A stretch of DNA of 64,000 nucleotides from Bombyx mori (lineage: Eukaryota; Arthropoda; Insecta; Lepidoptera; Bombycidae): contig NC_085119.1 of NCBI RefSeq assembly GCF_030269925.1, forward strand, positions 11,753,001 to 11,817,000, read 5' to 3'. The notes under the pieces were generated by a model. That model was not told the origin of the DNA. It was given only the letters and a program-made list of their open reading frames with translations, and did no database searches. This document shows positions 10,441 through 21,290 of the stretch, piece after piece (position 1 is the stretch's first letter; the number at the start of each line of letters is the position of its first letter). The position numbers were made by a program, and so were the translations under genes.

Positions 10441-10740
10441 AAGGACATTCGAAATTCGAAATTTACAAAAAAAAAACAATAATGACATCAACTTAATACA
10501 CACTCACACGCTGTTATTTGATTTAAAAAAAGAATTTTAACGTATGCATACATATTATAATGGTATGGAATATTCTAAAATTGGTTAAACAATAATAAAA
10601 GAATTAATAGCGTTTTCTGTATAATATTAAGAAAACAACATTAATTAAAGCCTTTATTTTCGACAATTTGATTTAAATAAATAATAGTTTAAAACAAATA
10701 CGCTTTCAAAGGAAATCCAACTAAAAATGGAAATTAAATG

Positions 10741-10954
10741 TTAATAAATTTTAATTAAAAGTAGGGTAAGAAAAAATCATTTTATTGTAAAAAAAGCGTG
10801 GGGTGCACGGTATCAGTAGTTATAAATATTTTATGAACAGATATGAGTAGAAGGGCTATTTTGATAATATGATCCTGAAAAGCACCTTACGCTTTTTTAC
10901 AATAAAATCACTTTCTCATACACTATTTTTAATTCAAATTTATTAAAATTTATT
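10741..10954. mobile_element. Foldback MITE
   Basis: Arms 10741-10806 and 10882-10954 are inverted copies, for example 'attttattgtaaaaaaagcg' against 'cgcttttttacaataaaat'. They enclose about 75 bases. No ORF; the family was not identified. Confidence 0.65.
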
Positions 10955-12123
10955 TTCTATTGCTCAGTCAATCTTAATAAGAAAAATCATTTAAAAAAAT
11001 AATATTTAAAAAGGTTTTATATAAAAATTACATAAAAAAAGGTTTTTCTTTACATGCATTTAAACTAATTATTTTCCGTAAACACTTAAAGATTTTTCAT
11101 GACCGATAACCTGACTTTGTTTCTAAAAGTGCCGTGGAATATGATTGCACCGGAAGCGGATAACGGTTGACCGTTTTTTTTTTGTTACAATAATCTTCAA
11201 CTGAAAATTGTTTAGGAACTTCAGCGATTAAGCGTTGCTCACCATCTGTTGACCAAAAGTTTTTTAGCCAATCGATCTACTTGAAAAGGAACGTATTTAG
11301 CATGTCGGCAGGCTGAGTGTTAGTGCATAAAAACTATACACAGCAAAGTTGAAATGCAGTCCCGGGGGCTTGCGGCCTTGGCCCAGAGTATTGCGTTGCC
11401 GTCAATAAGCGTGTGACCCAAATCCCTTGACGCACAACGACGCAGGCCGGCCATGCACTATTTTCGAATATCGAACAAGTTCAAGCACCACAGACCATTA
11501 TGCATTACGATAATTCTTTGTTTCACATTTCCGAAACAGGTAATTTAGTAAACCTGCCAGTTTGAATGTTTCAATTGTTTTAAAAGTAAAATACCGAAAT
11601 ACCGAAGCGATCCTATAAAATGTCATTCATTGACTATTTAATAAATCAGCCGGCATAGCGATGCCATAAATTGTCAGCGAGCAATAACCTTAATTAATGG
11701 CCTTTAATGCAACGGAGCCCAGTAGCAGGTAGATTTATCCGAAAATCTCGAATTTTTCAACCCAGATTCTTGTGAAATAACAATCATATCAAGAGCCAAC
11801 AACACAAGTTGACATTTGAGACGAGAGACCTCCCTTAAATGCTACATTTAATTTGAGCCTCAAAGTTAAAAAATTCCAACTATTTTCACCCTTTGGCGTT
11901 AAGTTTTAATTTGTTTGGCTAAACATTCAAAGACGGTTGACCTTTTTTTTTTCGTCGAGTAATATCTAAAGTTAAAAGTAAATACGCCAATTGTTCTTGA
12001 AGCTTCTTAGATCGACTCACAAATCACATTTGTTGATATATTTCAAAAGTATTCATTACAACTTTAAAAACACTTAAAGTCTTATCTTATTAGAGAATAC
12101 GAGATCAATTATTAGAAAATGAA
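10955..12123. other. Intergenic, no gene seen
   Basis: Mostly AT-rich. 11335-11460 is a more complex, GC-richer patch ('tcccgggggcttgcggcctt') that matches none of the repeats here and might be regulatory. Confidence 0.4.
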
Positions 12124-12402
12124 GCCCGCAAAATTATAATTTGCGTAATTACCGGTGGTAGGATCTCTTGTTAGTCCACACGGGTAGGTACCACCATCAC
12201 TCCGCCTATTTCTGCCGTGAAGCAGTAATGCGTTTCGGTTTGAAGGGTGGGCCAGCCGTTGTAACTGTACTTGGGACCTTAGAACTTATAACTCAAGGTG
12301 GGTGGCGCATTTACGTTGTAGATGTCTATGGGCTCTAGTAACTACTTAACACCAGGTGGGCTGTGAGCTCGTCCATCTAAGCAATAAGAAATAAAAAAAA
12401 TA
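12124..12402 (+). mobile_element. Bm1-like SINE, 5'-truncated (type B)
   Basis: Carries the body and tail of the Bm1-like SINE: 'gcaaaattataatttgcgta', 'cctatttctgccgtgaagca', then 'caccaggtgggctgtgagct' and an A-rich end. The tRNA-like head is missing. Confidence 0.88.
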
Positions 12403-12417
12403 AAAATAAAAGAGCGT

Positions 12418-12537
12418 GCACGGTAGGTAAAACGGTAGGCAGCGGCTTTGCTCTGCCCCTGACATTGCTGACGTCCATTAGCGACGGTAACCATTCTACA
12501 TCAGGTACTTATTTGCCTACACGGGCAATAAAAAAAG
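12418..12537 (+). mobile_element. SINE/LINE 3' tail (type A), next to a type B SINE
   Basis: Begins near 'ggtaggcagcggctttgctc' and ends 'cgggcaataaaaaaag'. A short internal loss removes part of the GGGCCGTATGCTCG block. It sits immediately after the SINE at 12124-12402 in the same orientation. Confidence 0.82.
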
Positions 12538-13137
12538 AAACGTAACCCCGGATACGTACTTCTTCATTTATTTCATAATCGAAACCTCAGTAGTATGCCT
12601 TTATCTGATTTTCCTAAGCCTTCATTACCTGTCTCGAATCCTGGTAGCAGATACCTACAGCTGTGAGCATGTAATAAATACTACCTATTTCTACGGCGCA
12701 TTCATGACGCGCTTCGTTCTAAAATGGCAATTTTTCCAAAAACCATTAGGACCGCAATCTTATATTTCGATAGTAGCAGCGGAATTAATTATGTGATGTC
12801 GAATCTCGACAAGACATTGAAATTAAAAAAAAAAAACAAAAAACTAAAACAGTCAGACAAGGTTTATAGTTTCCATGTTTGTGGTTTACTACTTAATAAA
12901 ATAAAAAAGTTCTAATTCAGCCGTTGCGAATTTATTTCATCATTATTATTTTGATATCAAATTGGCCGCACTTGCTATAAAAACTAGACACTCGAAGCTA
13001 ACAAATCGTCGGAAAACCATGGAGCAAGATTGTACATTTTAAGTTTATTCCAAACTATTTTGTAATAAAATTGTACCTACACGCGCTTGAAGACACATAG
13101 TAAACCCTAGTATGATTATAAACCATTTTATTTTAGA

Positions 13138-13336
13138 CTAGCGACCCGCCCTCGCTTCGCTTCGGAAACATTAAAACACACATGAAACCAAAAAAAAAAA
13201 AAAAGTAGCCTATGTTCATCAGGGACAATGTCGGCTTCTAATGGAAAAATAATTTTTCAAATCGGTCCAGTAGTTTCGGAGCCTATTCGAAACAAACAAA
13301 CAAACAAATCTTTCCTCTTTATAATATTAGTATAGA
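13138..13336 (-). mobile_element. Short Helitron, GCGGGTCGCTAG-end family
   Basis: On the minus strand it begins TCTATACTAATATTATAAAG and ends GAGGGCGGGTCGCTAG before T. A second partial copy of the 3' end lies at 42520-42557. Confidence 0.75.
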
Positions 13337-13339
13337 TTT

Positions 13340-14090
13340 CAATTACAACGATTCAATATTATGTAACAAAAAGGAATATCTATGTATTTCATTCATTAAT
13401 AATTCATACTTGATACTCTGTTGACAGTACAGCATTATCGGTCTTAAAAAAATACATAGACAAAATATTATTACAAATAATATTTCAAAAGTCTAAGAGT
13501 ATAGATTAAAGAGCATATACTGACGATGTTTTTAATTTAATATAATTTTATGACATTAAAAAAAAATTATAATAAACATAGAATACTCTACAGCGCCCTG
13601 TTCGATCAGCTTATCGGCTTTAGTCAAAGGGCTGACGTGTCGCGTTATTCAAATAATTAGGGTCGATACCGCCACAAGCTTCGATCGAATTAAACCACAT
13701 AAAATCGTCGTGAAGACTCGCCAAGTACAAAAACAACAGTGATATATCGAGTGTGCGTGTACAAACAGCATTTATACTGGTTACCTATAATACCTTATAG
13801 AACTTTACAAGTACCTATCGCAGTGCTCAAGAGGTCGTGTGAAAAAACGCGACAGCATCCTTAAAACGGAGAATTGCGATGCTGGAATTCAGTTTCTGAA
13901 GGATTAAAGTATTTTCAGTAGAGTCAGTAAAGTATATATTTTGCGATCTAATTTATAAGACCGTTGTATTCGTATCGAGCGATGTCTTTGTCGTCGTTGA
14001 AATCCCATAGGCAGGTACCGGATTCTTATTATAAAAACGTAGCTAACGCGTGTTCATGACCAACTTACACCTGACTCACATATATTATGT
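13340..14090. other. Intergenic, no gene seen
   Basis: The first half is AT-rich; 13590-13900 is more complex and free of recognised repeats. No coding signal. Confidence 0.4.
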
Positions 14091-14094
14091 AACT

Positions 14095-14690
14095 CCTCCT
14101 CCTCCTTGCGTCGGTTTTCTCATTACTGAGGGTCGTGGTCATGGCCTTGAAACAGTTTGTTTTTTATAATGCACCGCCATCTGTTCGTATCTGCAGCTGA
14201 GTGCAGAGCATCGTGCACTGCGGTATCCAGGGCTGCACGAATCTGGTCTGGTCCGTCCAACGGGTCGGGTTCCTGCCTCTTGGTCGCTTACCCTCGACCT
14301 TTCCAGTGACCACCAATTTCTCCAAGTGGTCACTGTCTTTCCTTGCGATGTTGCCAAAGTATTCAAGAATCCTTCGCAGGCAAATGGTGGAGAGTCTAGT
14401 CCGGATCTTCAGCTGAGCTAGGATGGATACATTGGTGCGGCGTGCGGTCCAGGGAATACCGAACATCCTCCTCCAGCACCACATTTCAAAGGCATTAATC
14501 CGATTGCGGTCAGCTTTCTTTATAATCCATGTCTCTGCTCCGTATATGAATATTGAAAACACTAGTGTGCGGACTAGGTTGCTCTTGGTGTTCATAGAGA
14601 TATTTTTGTCCAGCAGAGACATGGCCTTTTGCCATCCCTATTATTATTTTTATTTAATTTATTTAATTAGTCCAATTTGTAAGTAGATTA
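14095..14690 (-). mobile_element. Non-LTR retrotransposon, reverse transcriptase C-terminal end (RTE-like)
   Basis: The minus-strand frame (14164-14622) encodes the end of an endonuclease-reverse transcriptase. A 'VFSIFIYGAETW' segment is followed by 'NAFEMWCWRRMFGIPWTARR', the hallmark of this clade's thumb region, and then an RILEYFGN...LEKL segment and the RPRGRNPTRW motif. The element is 5'-truncated and frameshifted near its end. The 3' part ends in a (GGA)n-type tail ('aggaggagga'). Plus-strand ORFs at 14201-14686 are shadows. Confidence 0.85.
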
Positions 14691-17589
14691 ATTAAATAAA
14701 TAAATAAATTATGTACACATAAAATTTAAAAACAATACATTTAGAATTTTGTATCATTACTAGTAGTAAGTAGGTTGTATTGTAAGCTCGACTCATACAT
14801 GGCATATGGTACATATCACCGTACCCATTTCGGGCGCGAAGTAGTCACGAGCTCTGTTTTGAAGGCCAAGCGGCACCTAACAATGACATTGACATCATAT
14901 TTTAAATTAAGTAGCAGCATTTATCTTGTGATATCTATCTTCGAAAGAACCACCAATGGCTTGAGTCCATCTCCGAATCTATTGCAAATGAAAAATGCAA
15001 AATCTTCTGCAAACAAAGCTAAAGCTATTTAATTTGACGTAAGTCTATATAAATCGACTGATGTAACTAAGTAACAATCAAATCCCACAAGCGAGTACAA
15101 ACATTTTATTAATCACAACTTATTTAAAACATATCGCAAAAAATATATTTTTTTACCCGAATGTAAATAGTGCTCCACAGTACAAGACGAGCTTATTATA
15201 TCTAAAATAATTTGGCTGCATTATCCTTTCCAAAGTAACATGATATTTCCAGAATATCGATTAAGTATTTATCCATCCAAATTCGGAAGATACGCTTGTC
15301 AAGATCTCTTAATGGAAACTTGAAGCGCGTTCGATTGAGATAACAATTGAGTTCGATGAACCAACCAGGTGCTAAGTGGCTGTAAATATTGACAACTTAT
15401 CTATATACAAACGGAGAAATTACGTTACTTGTACTATCACTATGAACTGACCTTCCTTAATACGATTCAAAATCCTATTGTCAATCGATGTCTCATAGAG
15501 AGAACTGAAATAAATTCTCGAACGCTAAGAGATTTTTTACTGATCCTATCGGTGCACTGGTAGACAAATCTAACTAGCTATTTCCTACTTAACAACAGCT
15601 GAACATTGATCTACCACACCGGTCTAGCGCAATAAAAATACCTACAAATAAAAGAAGCTCTATAGTTCTTAACATAACATATTGTTACTTAAATTTAACG
15701 AAGGGCTGATCAAAAAAATGTACGTACGGATCTGACGCACGTTCTCGGTGGTCTGAAGCCATGATGGCAATCAAACTAACCGTAAAAAAGGTGTACAGGG
15801 TGTGTCTTGTGATATTTTATATGCTTACAGCTGACATCACCTGAAAATTAAAGCCTCAAAATGATAACAGCCTAAATAAAGTTTGTATTAGGAAAACCAC
15901 GTTTTTTCTCTGTAAATTTTAATGTGGAGACATTTAGATGGAAAAGCAAGGTGGTTGCATAATGGATTCAACTATTACATACCATCCCAGAAACCCAATA
16001 CCAAAAAGAGGTTAGTCATGTATTTGTCTGCGGAAAGGTAGGTTACGGCATTAGATGTCAAATCTCTTTCAGTTAGTTGTTGCATAACGTTTCCTATAAT
16101 ACGGAATATGTAATAATGAAGTTCAAGTAAATATATCGATTGAGTATAAAACGGTAGTATTGCGCTATTATTGTTATCTAAAATATAAAAAAATATATAA
16201 AAATACGTCTTATGACCGCTGTCATCGCTTCGAGACAGCGTATATTTTCGAGACTGCTAAAAACGTATTTACTCGGCAACTTTGTATTAGCATTGGACGG
16301 AAACGGCCTAACGCATCTTTCGACGTATCGTGTCAATAAATCCAATAACCTGTCATTAATATTCGCGTAGCTAATTTCCGCTTTCACGGTCATTAGTACG
16401 AAATGCTCAAAAAGGCAACGGAACGAAAAATTGCAAGTGCTCCCCAATTTGTTCAGTGCGTTTCGGAGTTGTGTGGTAGTTAAACGGGTATTAAACGCTA
16501 ACGTGGTAAGCATTGATTACGTTTAGATCCGCCCACGAGACTGGCTTTTCGCGATGAAACGCTCGATTATAAACCATAATCAGATACGAGGTAATCGTAG
16601 TCCAGAGCTTTTCCGCTATCACGCAATCGCCCTGACCGTCGACTATCAAGTGAGCGAATGATCCTGAATTATAAAATACATTCTAGAAGTTTTAAAAATA
16701 ACACATGCGACATTCTCACAGTTTTAATCTGGGCAACGGATCTTGATTTACTGTTTTATAATCATAAAACGATCGAGTTACATTTATCAGTCGCTAACGA
16801 GCCGATAAATTGATCATTGGAGATAGAACCATTAAGGAACAAGGTAACATTACAAAAATATCTGTCTAGGGGCAATTTGTTTATGTTTATTCCTAAAAGG
16901 CAGCGCCTCCTCGTCATTCAGTCCAACGTTTAAATTTATATTACGCTTATTTGGATCTTAAAATTTGATAAAGCGACTCATTTAATGAAATGAGTAGATA
17001 AAGTGCAGGATATACTAATTCGAATTAAGTTTAATATATCATTCGTTACCCGAGTTGAGATAAGACTGCCTATATACCCTACCCATAAAACCCTTATAAT
17101 ATTTTACGACGTGTTTCGTAATTCATCTACATTTTTTTGGAATAATAATTTCTTTAGTGCTATTTTTCGATAAAATAACAAAAATGAAATATAATAGATT
17201 ATTTTATTCCCGCTTCTTAGGTTTATTTGCGTATTTTCCAACCGCAAAGCTGAAATTCGGAGCGAGTCATTGACATTGAACATTATTAGTTTCCGAGTAC
17301 CGGGTCATTGCCAAGGATTATATCGACCGCACTTATTTTCTGTTTCACTGCCTCAACTTTAGTATGGCACGAGTCGTAGTTGCTGAACCGGAAAAATCCA
17401 TTAAAATCAATAATAATATTGCCTGCAGCTCCATAGTTTTAGTAATATTTATGTCCAAAATTTTTGGGATAGAACTAAAACGTATACTAAATACAGCATA
17501 AGGGATCAAAAGACGACCAGTGGTTGTGCTTCGTAACATTTTTTTCTTCTTCCTATGCTGATAACTTTGAGAGGCTATTTCAGCGTAAC
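14691..17589. other. Long intergenic stretch, possible regulatory DNA
   Basis: About 2.9 kb with no recognised element. 15828-15843 has two E-boxes (CAGCTG and CACCTG) four bases apart. 16190-16800 is repeat-free and of balanced composition; its 111-codon minus-strand ORF (16178-16513) has no recognisable domain, so I read it as chance within complex noncoding DNA. Confidence 0.4.
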
Positions 17590-17960
17590 CTAAACTAGTA
17601 GGTGAGCTCACGGGACTCAAACCGGAGTGATGCTAACACTGACCCTAGCAAGAGCAGTGCTTCGCAGAATCTACCACCGGATCGGAAACGCGTCCCACTG
17701 TGAAGATCCGGTGAGAAACTCAGTGGGCTGTGTCTATGGGCTAATTCGCTCGTCGAGCCCTTCGTCGCAAGCGACGGGTTTGACGAGGACGGTGACCGGT
17801 GCTTGTGGTACCTAAAAGCACCGTTAATGGATCGGGAGGATCCGTAATGACGTGCTTTGGGCGACGTCGACTGTTTACGATTCGGTCTACAGGATCGGGT
17901 GTTTCGTAACAGCAACGATTGCAAGTTTGTATGTTCCGAAGAATTTCTGAGTTCCGGTGC
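17590..17960 (-). mobile_element. Jockey-like LINE, ORF2 C-terminus and 3'UTR (type C)
   Basis: Minus-strand frame 17741-18001 contains SRRRPKHVITDPPDPLTVLL, the C-terminal style of Bombyx jockey-like ORF2 proteins. The following 3' region recurs at 20880, 30375, 34690, 46635 and 49885. Strongly 5'-truncated. The other ORFs at 17595-17924 and 17627-17815 are alternative frames of it. Confidence 0.75.
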
Positions 17961-18841
17961 TCATAAACTGGTTTTGATCTGTAATATATTATCATGGTCA
18001 ATAGGTAGTTGGCAAAATCCGTTAATTAGAAACTTCTTTAAATGAACTTGAAAAAGCAATATTACTTTTTTAGTGTGATTTATAAACCATAATATTTACT
18101 ACTGACAAATCTCGGTGAGACTCATATATCATTTATGTATTAACAGTTGTTATCTACTAAAATAGCACTTCACCGCCGACTTCAAAAAATGCTATAGTGC
18201 TGAGAAGAGACAGCGAAATAAACTCAACGTGTGTTTTTGTAATATTTTATGTTTCTTTTTGGTATGGCGTCCACACAAATAGATACTATGGCTCGGTCTA
18301 GATTTGCCGCGGGGCAGTTATGCATTAAGATTGAAGAGATGAACAGACGTTGTACATTAAAATTGAAACTTCGACGTTATAATCCAACTTGAGGCATTGG
18401 GTGGCTATTCTGATTTCGTTAGACTCTACGTGACTATTCCAATCTGGTGAACCGTCGTTTCTCCATCTTCCAGTCCGGACGTAGCTGGGATAACCCCTTA
18501 TGCTACCGGCGAATAGGTAGAGAAAAAACATCTACCTAGACAACTTAAAAAATATATATATTTATATAATCAGTAAATATTTTGGTAATCAACTTTGTTT
18601 TTTCTCCAAAATGTTTAATTAGAGGACTGTATCTAATCGTTATGCCCATAATTGTCATTGAGATAACAGCGACACAGCTCTGTGGTAGACCGTAGAGAAT
18701 CTGAGGCAATCAGTAGCATCAACTTAATAGGCAGTAGTTGCATATCGAATGAGACAATCAATGTCCGAAGTGTGGAAGCAACGTGACTAATCGTAGAACG
18801 ACCACAAGGATTTCTCTCAATCCTGAAGATTCTACTTTGAT
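17961..18841. other. Intergenic, no gene seen
   Basis: Nothing recognised apart from AT-rich runs near 18545-18570. Confidence 0.4.
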
Positions 18842-19086
18842 TTTTTTTTATTGCTAAGATGGGTGAACGAGCTCACAGCCCACCTTGTGTTAAGTGGTTA
18901 TTGGAGCCCATTGACATCGACGACGTAAATGCGACATCCACCTTGAGATATAGGTTCTAAGGTCTCAAGTATAGTTACAACGGCTGCCCCACCCTTCAAA
19001 CCGAAACGCATTACTGCTTCACGGCAGAAATAGGCAGGGCGGTGGTACCTACCCGGGCGGACTCACAAGAGGCCCTACCACCAGTG
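18842..19086 (-). mobile_element. Bm1-like SINE, 5'-truncated (type B)
   Basis: The T-run 'ttttttttattgctaagatg' is the reverse complement of the tail. It continues to 'gccctaccaccagtgaatcg', where the copy ends. Orientation minus. Confidence 0.88.
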
Positions 19087-20100
19087 AATCGAAGTAAAGT
19101 AACATTGGTGCCAGTTGCAGTACGTAATTCATTGATATAATTTTGCTATAGTATGGATAAAAAGCAAAACAATTAGTTCTCAGTTATAAATCTTTTGTCA
19201 TTTTAATACATTGTTGAGATCGCACCTGTCACAGACTAGAAAGAAACATAAACGTTACCCTAATATTAATTTCTTAATACAAATGCTTAATTACTTTCAG
19301 TTAGGAAAAAAAAACGCAAAATTATTGAATTTTTTAAAAACAAAATTACCTATTATTTTTAATTTTCGAAATCAATACAACTTTCACCAAGACTGTCGTT
19401 AGAAATTCAAAGTAAAACAATTTCTCGACACAATGCCACCGGTAATAAAGATATTATTTTAACGATAGCTACAAATAACGAACTACATTTACGGAGGCGA
19501 AGAATTCTGGTGGTCCGCTGGTAGCGACTGACTAAATCGATCTAATGACGGTGACGAATCGAACCGTTCTGCCGCCGTCCGCCGCATTATTTTAATGGTT
19601 TTATTGCTTTAATATGAGCTACAAAAGCTTCATTTACATCGTCCATTAGTCGGGAACTACGTGTTTTAATTATACAACTTAGGAGTATTACAAAATATTG
19701 GAGCCATCATTAAAACTATGTTGGAAGGCGGTTAGACTATTTTTAAATCGGGACCATTAAAACTCAGCCAATTTAGTGTATGTACTTTGTTTTATGATTT
19801 ACCATCGTGCGTTAGGGTAATTGTATAAAATTGTTCTTTGACATAATCGCATTAAAGTTAATGAGATAAAAATGTAAAATTACAATAACATTGCAATACA
19901 AATGACTCGACTTTACAAATGCAATCAAAACAAATTCAGTATACTTTTTCACGACAAAGAGGAATGTGTTTTAATTATGCTATTATTTTTAATTCCCATC
20001 GTACTCATGGGCAATTTCTCATAAAGGCTGCCTCTGGACGGTGACTCGAATGGTAGCGGTCACGCATGCCCGCTGCGATTAATTCAAACCAATCAGAGAC
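19087..20100. other. Intergenic, no gene seen
   Basis: About 1 kb. 19490-19600 and 20020-20080 are somewhat GC-richer and repeat-free. No coding signal was recognised. Confidence 0.4.
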
Positions 20101-20159
20101 TGATTACACGCATTAAACTTTTCACAATTTTATCATTACGTTCAAGGCTACTTTAATTG

Positions 20160-20372
20160 CTAAACCGATAAGGTCGAATATTCCTTAACTGGAATCTTGG
20201 TAATAAATTCTGGCCTGTGGCGGGTTGCTACTACAAAAGCATTTACAAGGATTTCACGCAATGTCACTTGTCTCCGTGGAGGCGTTACTACATAAACTTT
20301 ATCCTGAGGCGAATAGTTACAACATAGACATGCAAAAATCATTATGCCTATAATAGCTAGGGGCACTTTCAT
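20160..20372 (-). CDS. Putative small secreted peptide with signal peptide
   Basis: A 70-codon frame starting MKVPLAIIGIMIFACLCC, a textbook signal peptide (Lys at position 2, then a hydrophobic core), with likely cleavage around residues 18-21. The predicted mature part of about 50 residues is basic, contains VYVVTPPRR and ends IPVKEYSTLSV. On the same strand TATATAAA lies at 20415-20422, 43 to 50 bases before the ATG, leaving a short leader. ATTAAA follows the stop within ten bases and could be a poly(A) signal. I do not recognise the family. It could be a small cuticular or immune-type peptide, the first exon of a longer gene, or a chance ORF. The combination of signal peptide and correctly placed TATA box makes it the best second gene candidate here. 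Confidence 0.45.
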   Translation of the reverse strand: MKVPLAIIGIMIFACLCCNYSPQDKVYVVTPPRRQVTLREILVNAFVVATRHRPEFITKIPVKEYSTLSV

Positions 20373-20414
20373 CCACTTGTATTGACTATCGTAATTTCAA
20401 ACGTGTTTTTTTTA

Positions 20415-20422
20415 TTTATATA
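20415..20422 (-). promoter_or_regulatory. TATA box of the putative secreted-peptide gene
   Basis: Minus strand reads GAGTATATAAATAAA. Standard spacing would put the transcription start near 20385-20392, just ahead of the ATG at 20372. Confidence 0.4.
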
Positions 20423-20879
20423 CTCTGCAAATTATTTAATAAACCTAAATTGTTTTTCTTTATTTATAACTTCAGATATAACTGAATTGATATTGATACA
20501 GATATTAATCACAAAGACATCATGATATTACTTATTTTTAAATTGCTTACATATGAGTATGTGTGTGTTTACTGAAAATCTTAGATTTCACAATACGAAT
20601 CTTTCTACCAAGGGACATCAAGTCGAAGTCTCAATTGTATCATATAACAGCTCAAACCAGATCGTTTGATAGGTGTGATAGCAAACCAGTAATAAATGTA
20701 GAATAGTGATATGTGTATCTATTATACATAAGTGCGCAGAAAAAATAATTGCGACTATTATTTTTGTAAATGCATATTTTCCTGGCGTTTATTAGACCGC
20801 GACATCTTCAGATGACATTTCAATTTCTTGTTTTTTTCCTATCGTTATCGCTGGTAGCCTAAGGGACTATTTTAGTTAT

Positions 20880-21175
20880 GCGCGGACAGGTACTTGAGCT
20901 TATTGGCTCAACTTGAGAGAATTTGCTAACACTAGCCCTAGCAAAAGCAGTACCAGAGTCGGACCAGCACCCTAGCAAGAGAAGATCCGGCGAGAAACTC
21001 AGTGGGTTGAGTCTATAGGTTTGTTTACTCGTCGTAATCGACGAGTTTGGACGAGGACGGTGACCGATGCTTGAGGAGCCTAAAAGCACCAAGAGTAGAC
21101 CCGGAGTATCCGACAAGACATATTTCGGGCGATGGCGGCTTTGCGTTAGCCCGTCGCCTGGGTTCGAAAAGTATT
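20880..21175 (-). mobile_element. Jockey-like LINE 3' fragment (type C)
   Basis: Collinear with 17590-17960 but more diverged: 'gaagatccggcgagaaactc', 'acgaggacggtgaccgatgc' and 'cctaaaagcaccaagagtag' are preserved. Several small gaps; non-functional. Confidence 0.7.
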
Positions 21176-21235
21176 TTGACTTAGACTGGTCGTCTTAACA
21201 GGTATCCATGTAATAATATATGATTTGGCTTAAAG

Positions 21236-21290
21236 GGTTAGAAGAGCTCACGACCTAGCTCGCGTTCAGTAGTTCTTTTGTTATCTCACA
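21236..21290 (-). mobile_element. Relic of Bm1-like SINE tail
   Basis: 'gaagagctcacgacctagct' and what follows resemble the type B tail in reverse orientation. Very degenerate. Confidence 0.35.

Noticed and set aside
16178..16513. 111-codon minus-strand ORF
   Set aside because: It has no recognisable domain, signal peptide, or promoter, and sits in DNA that looks like regulatory sequence; an open frame of this length can arise by chance in 64 kb.
17595..17924. Basic, Arg/Ser-rich ORFs on both strands
   Set aside because: They are alternative frames of the type C LINE 3' region, which recurs at several places in the window.
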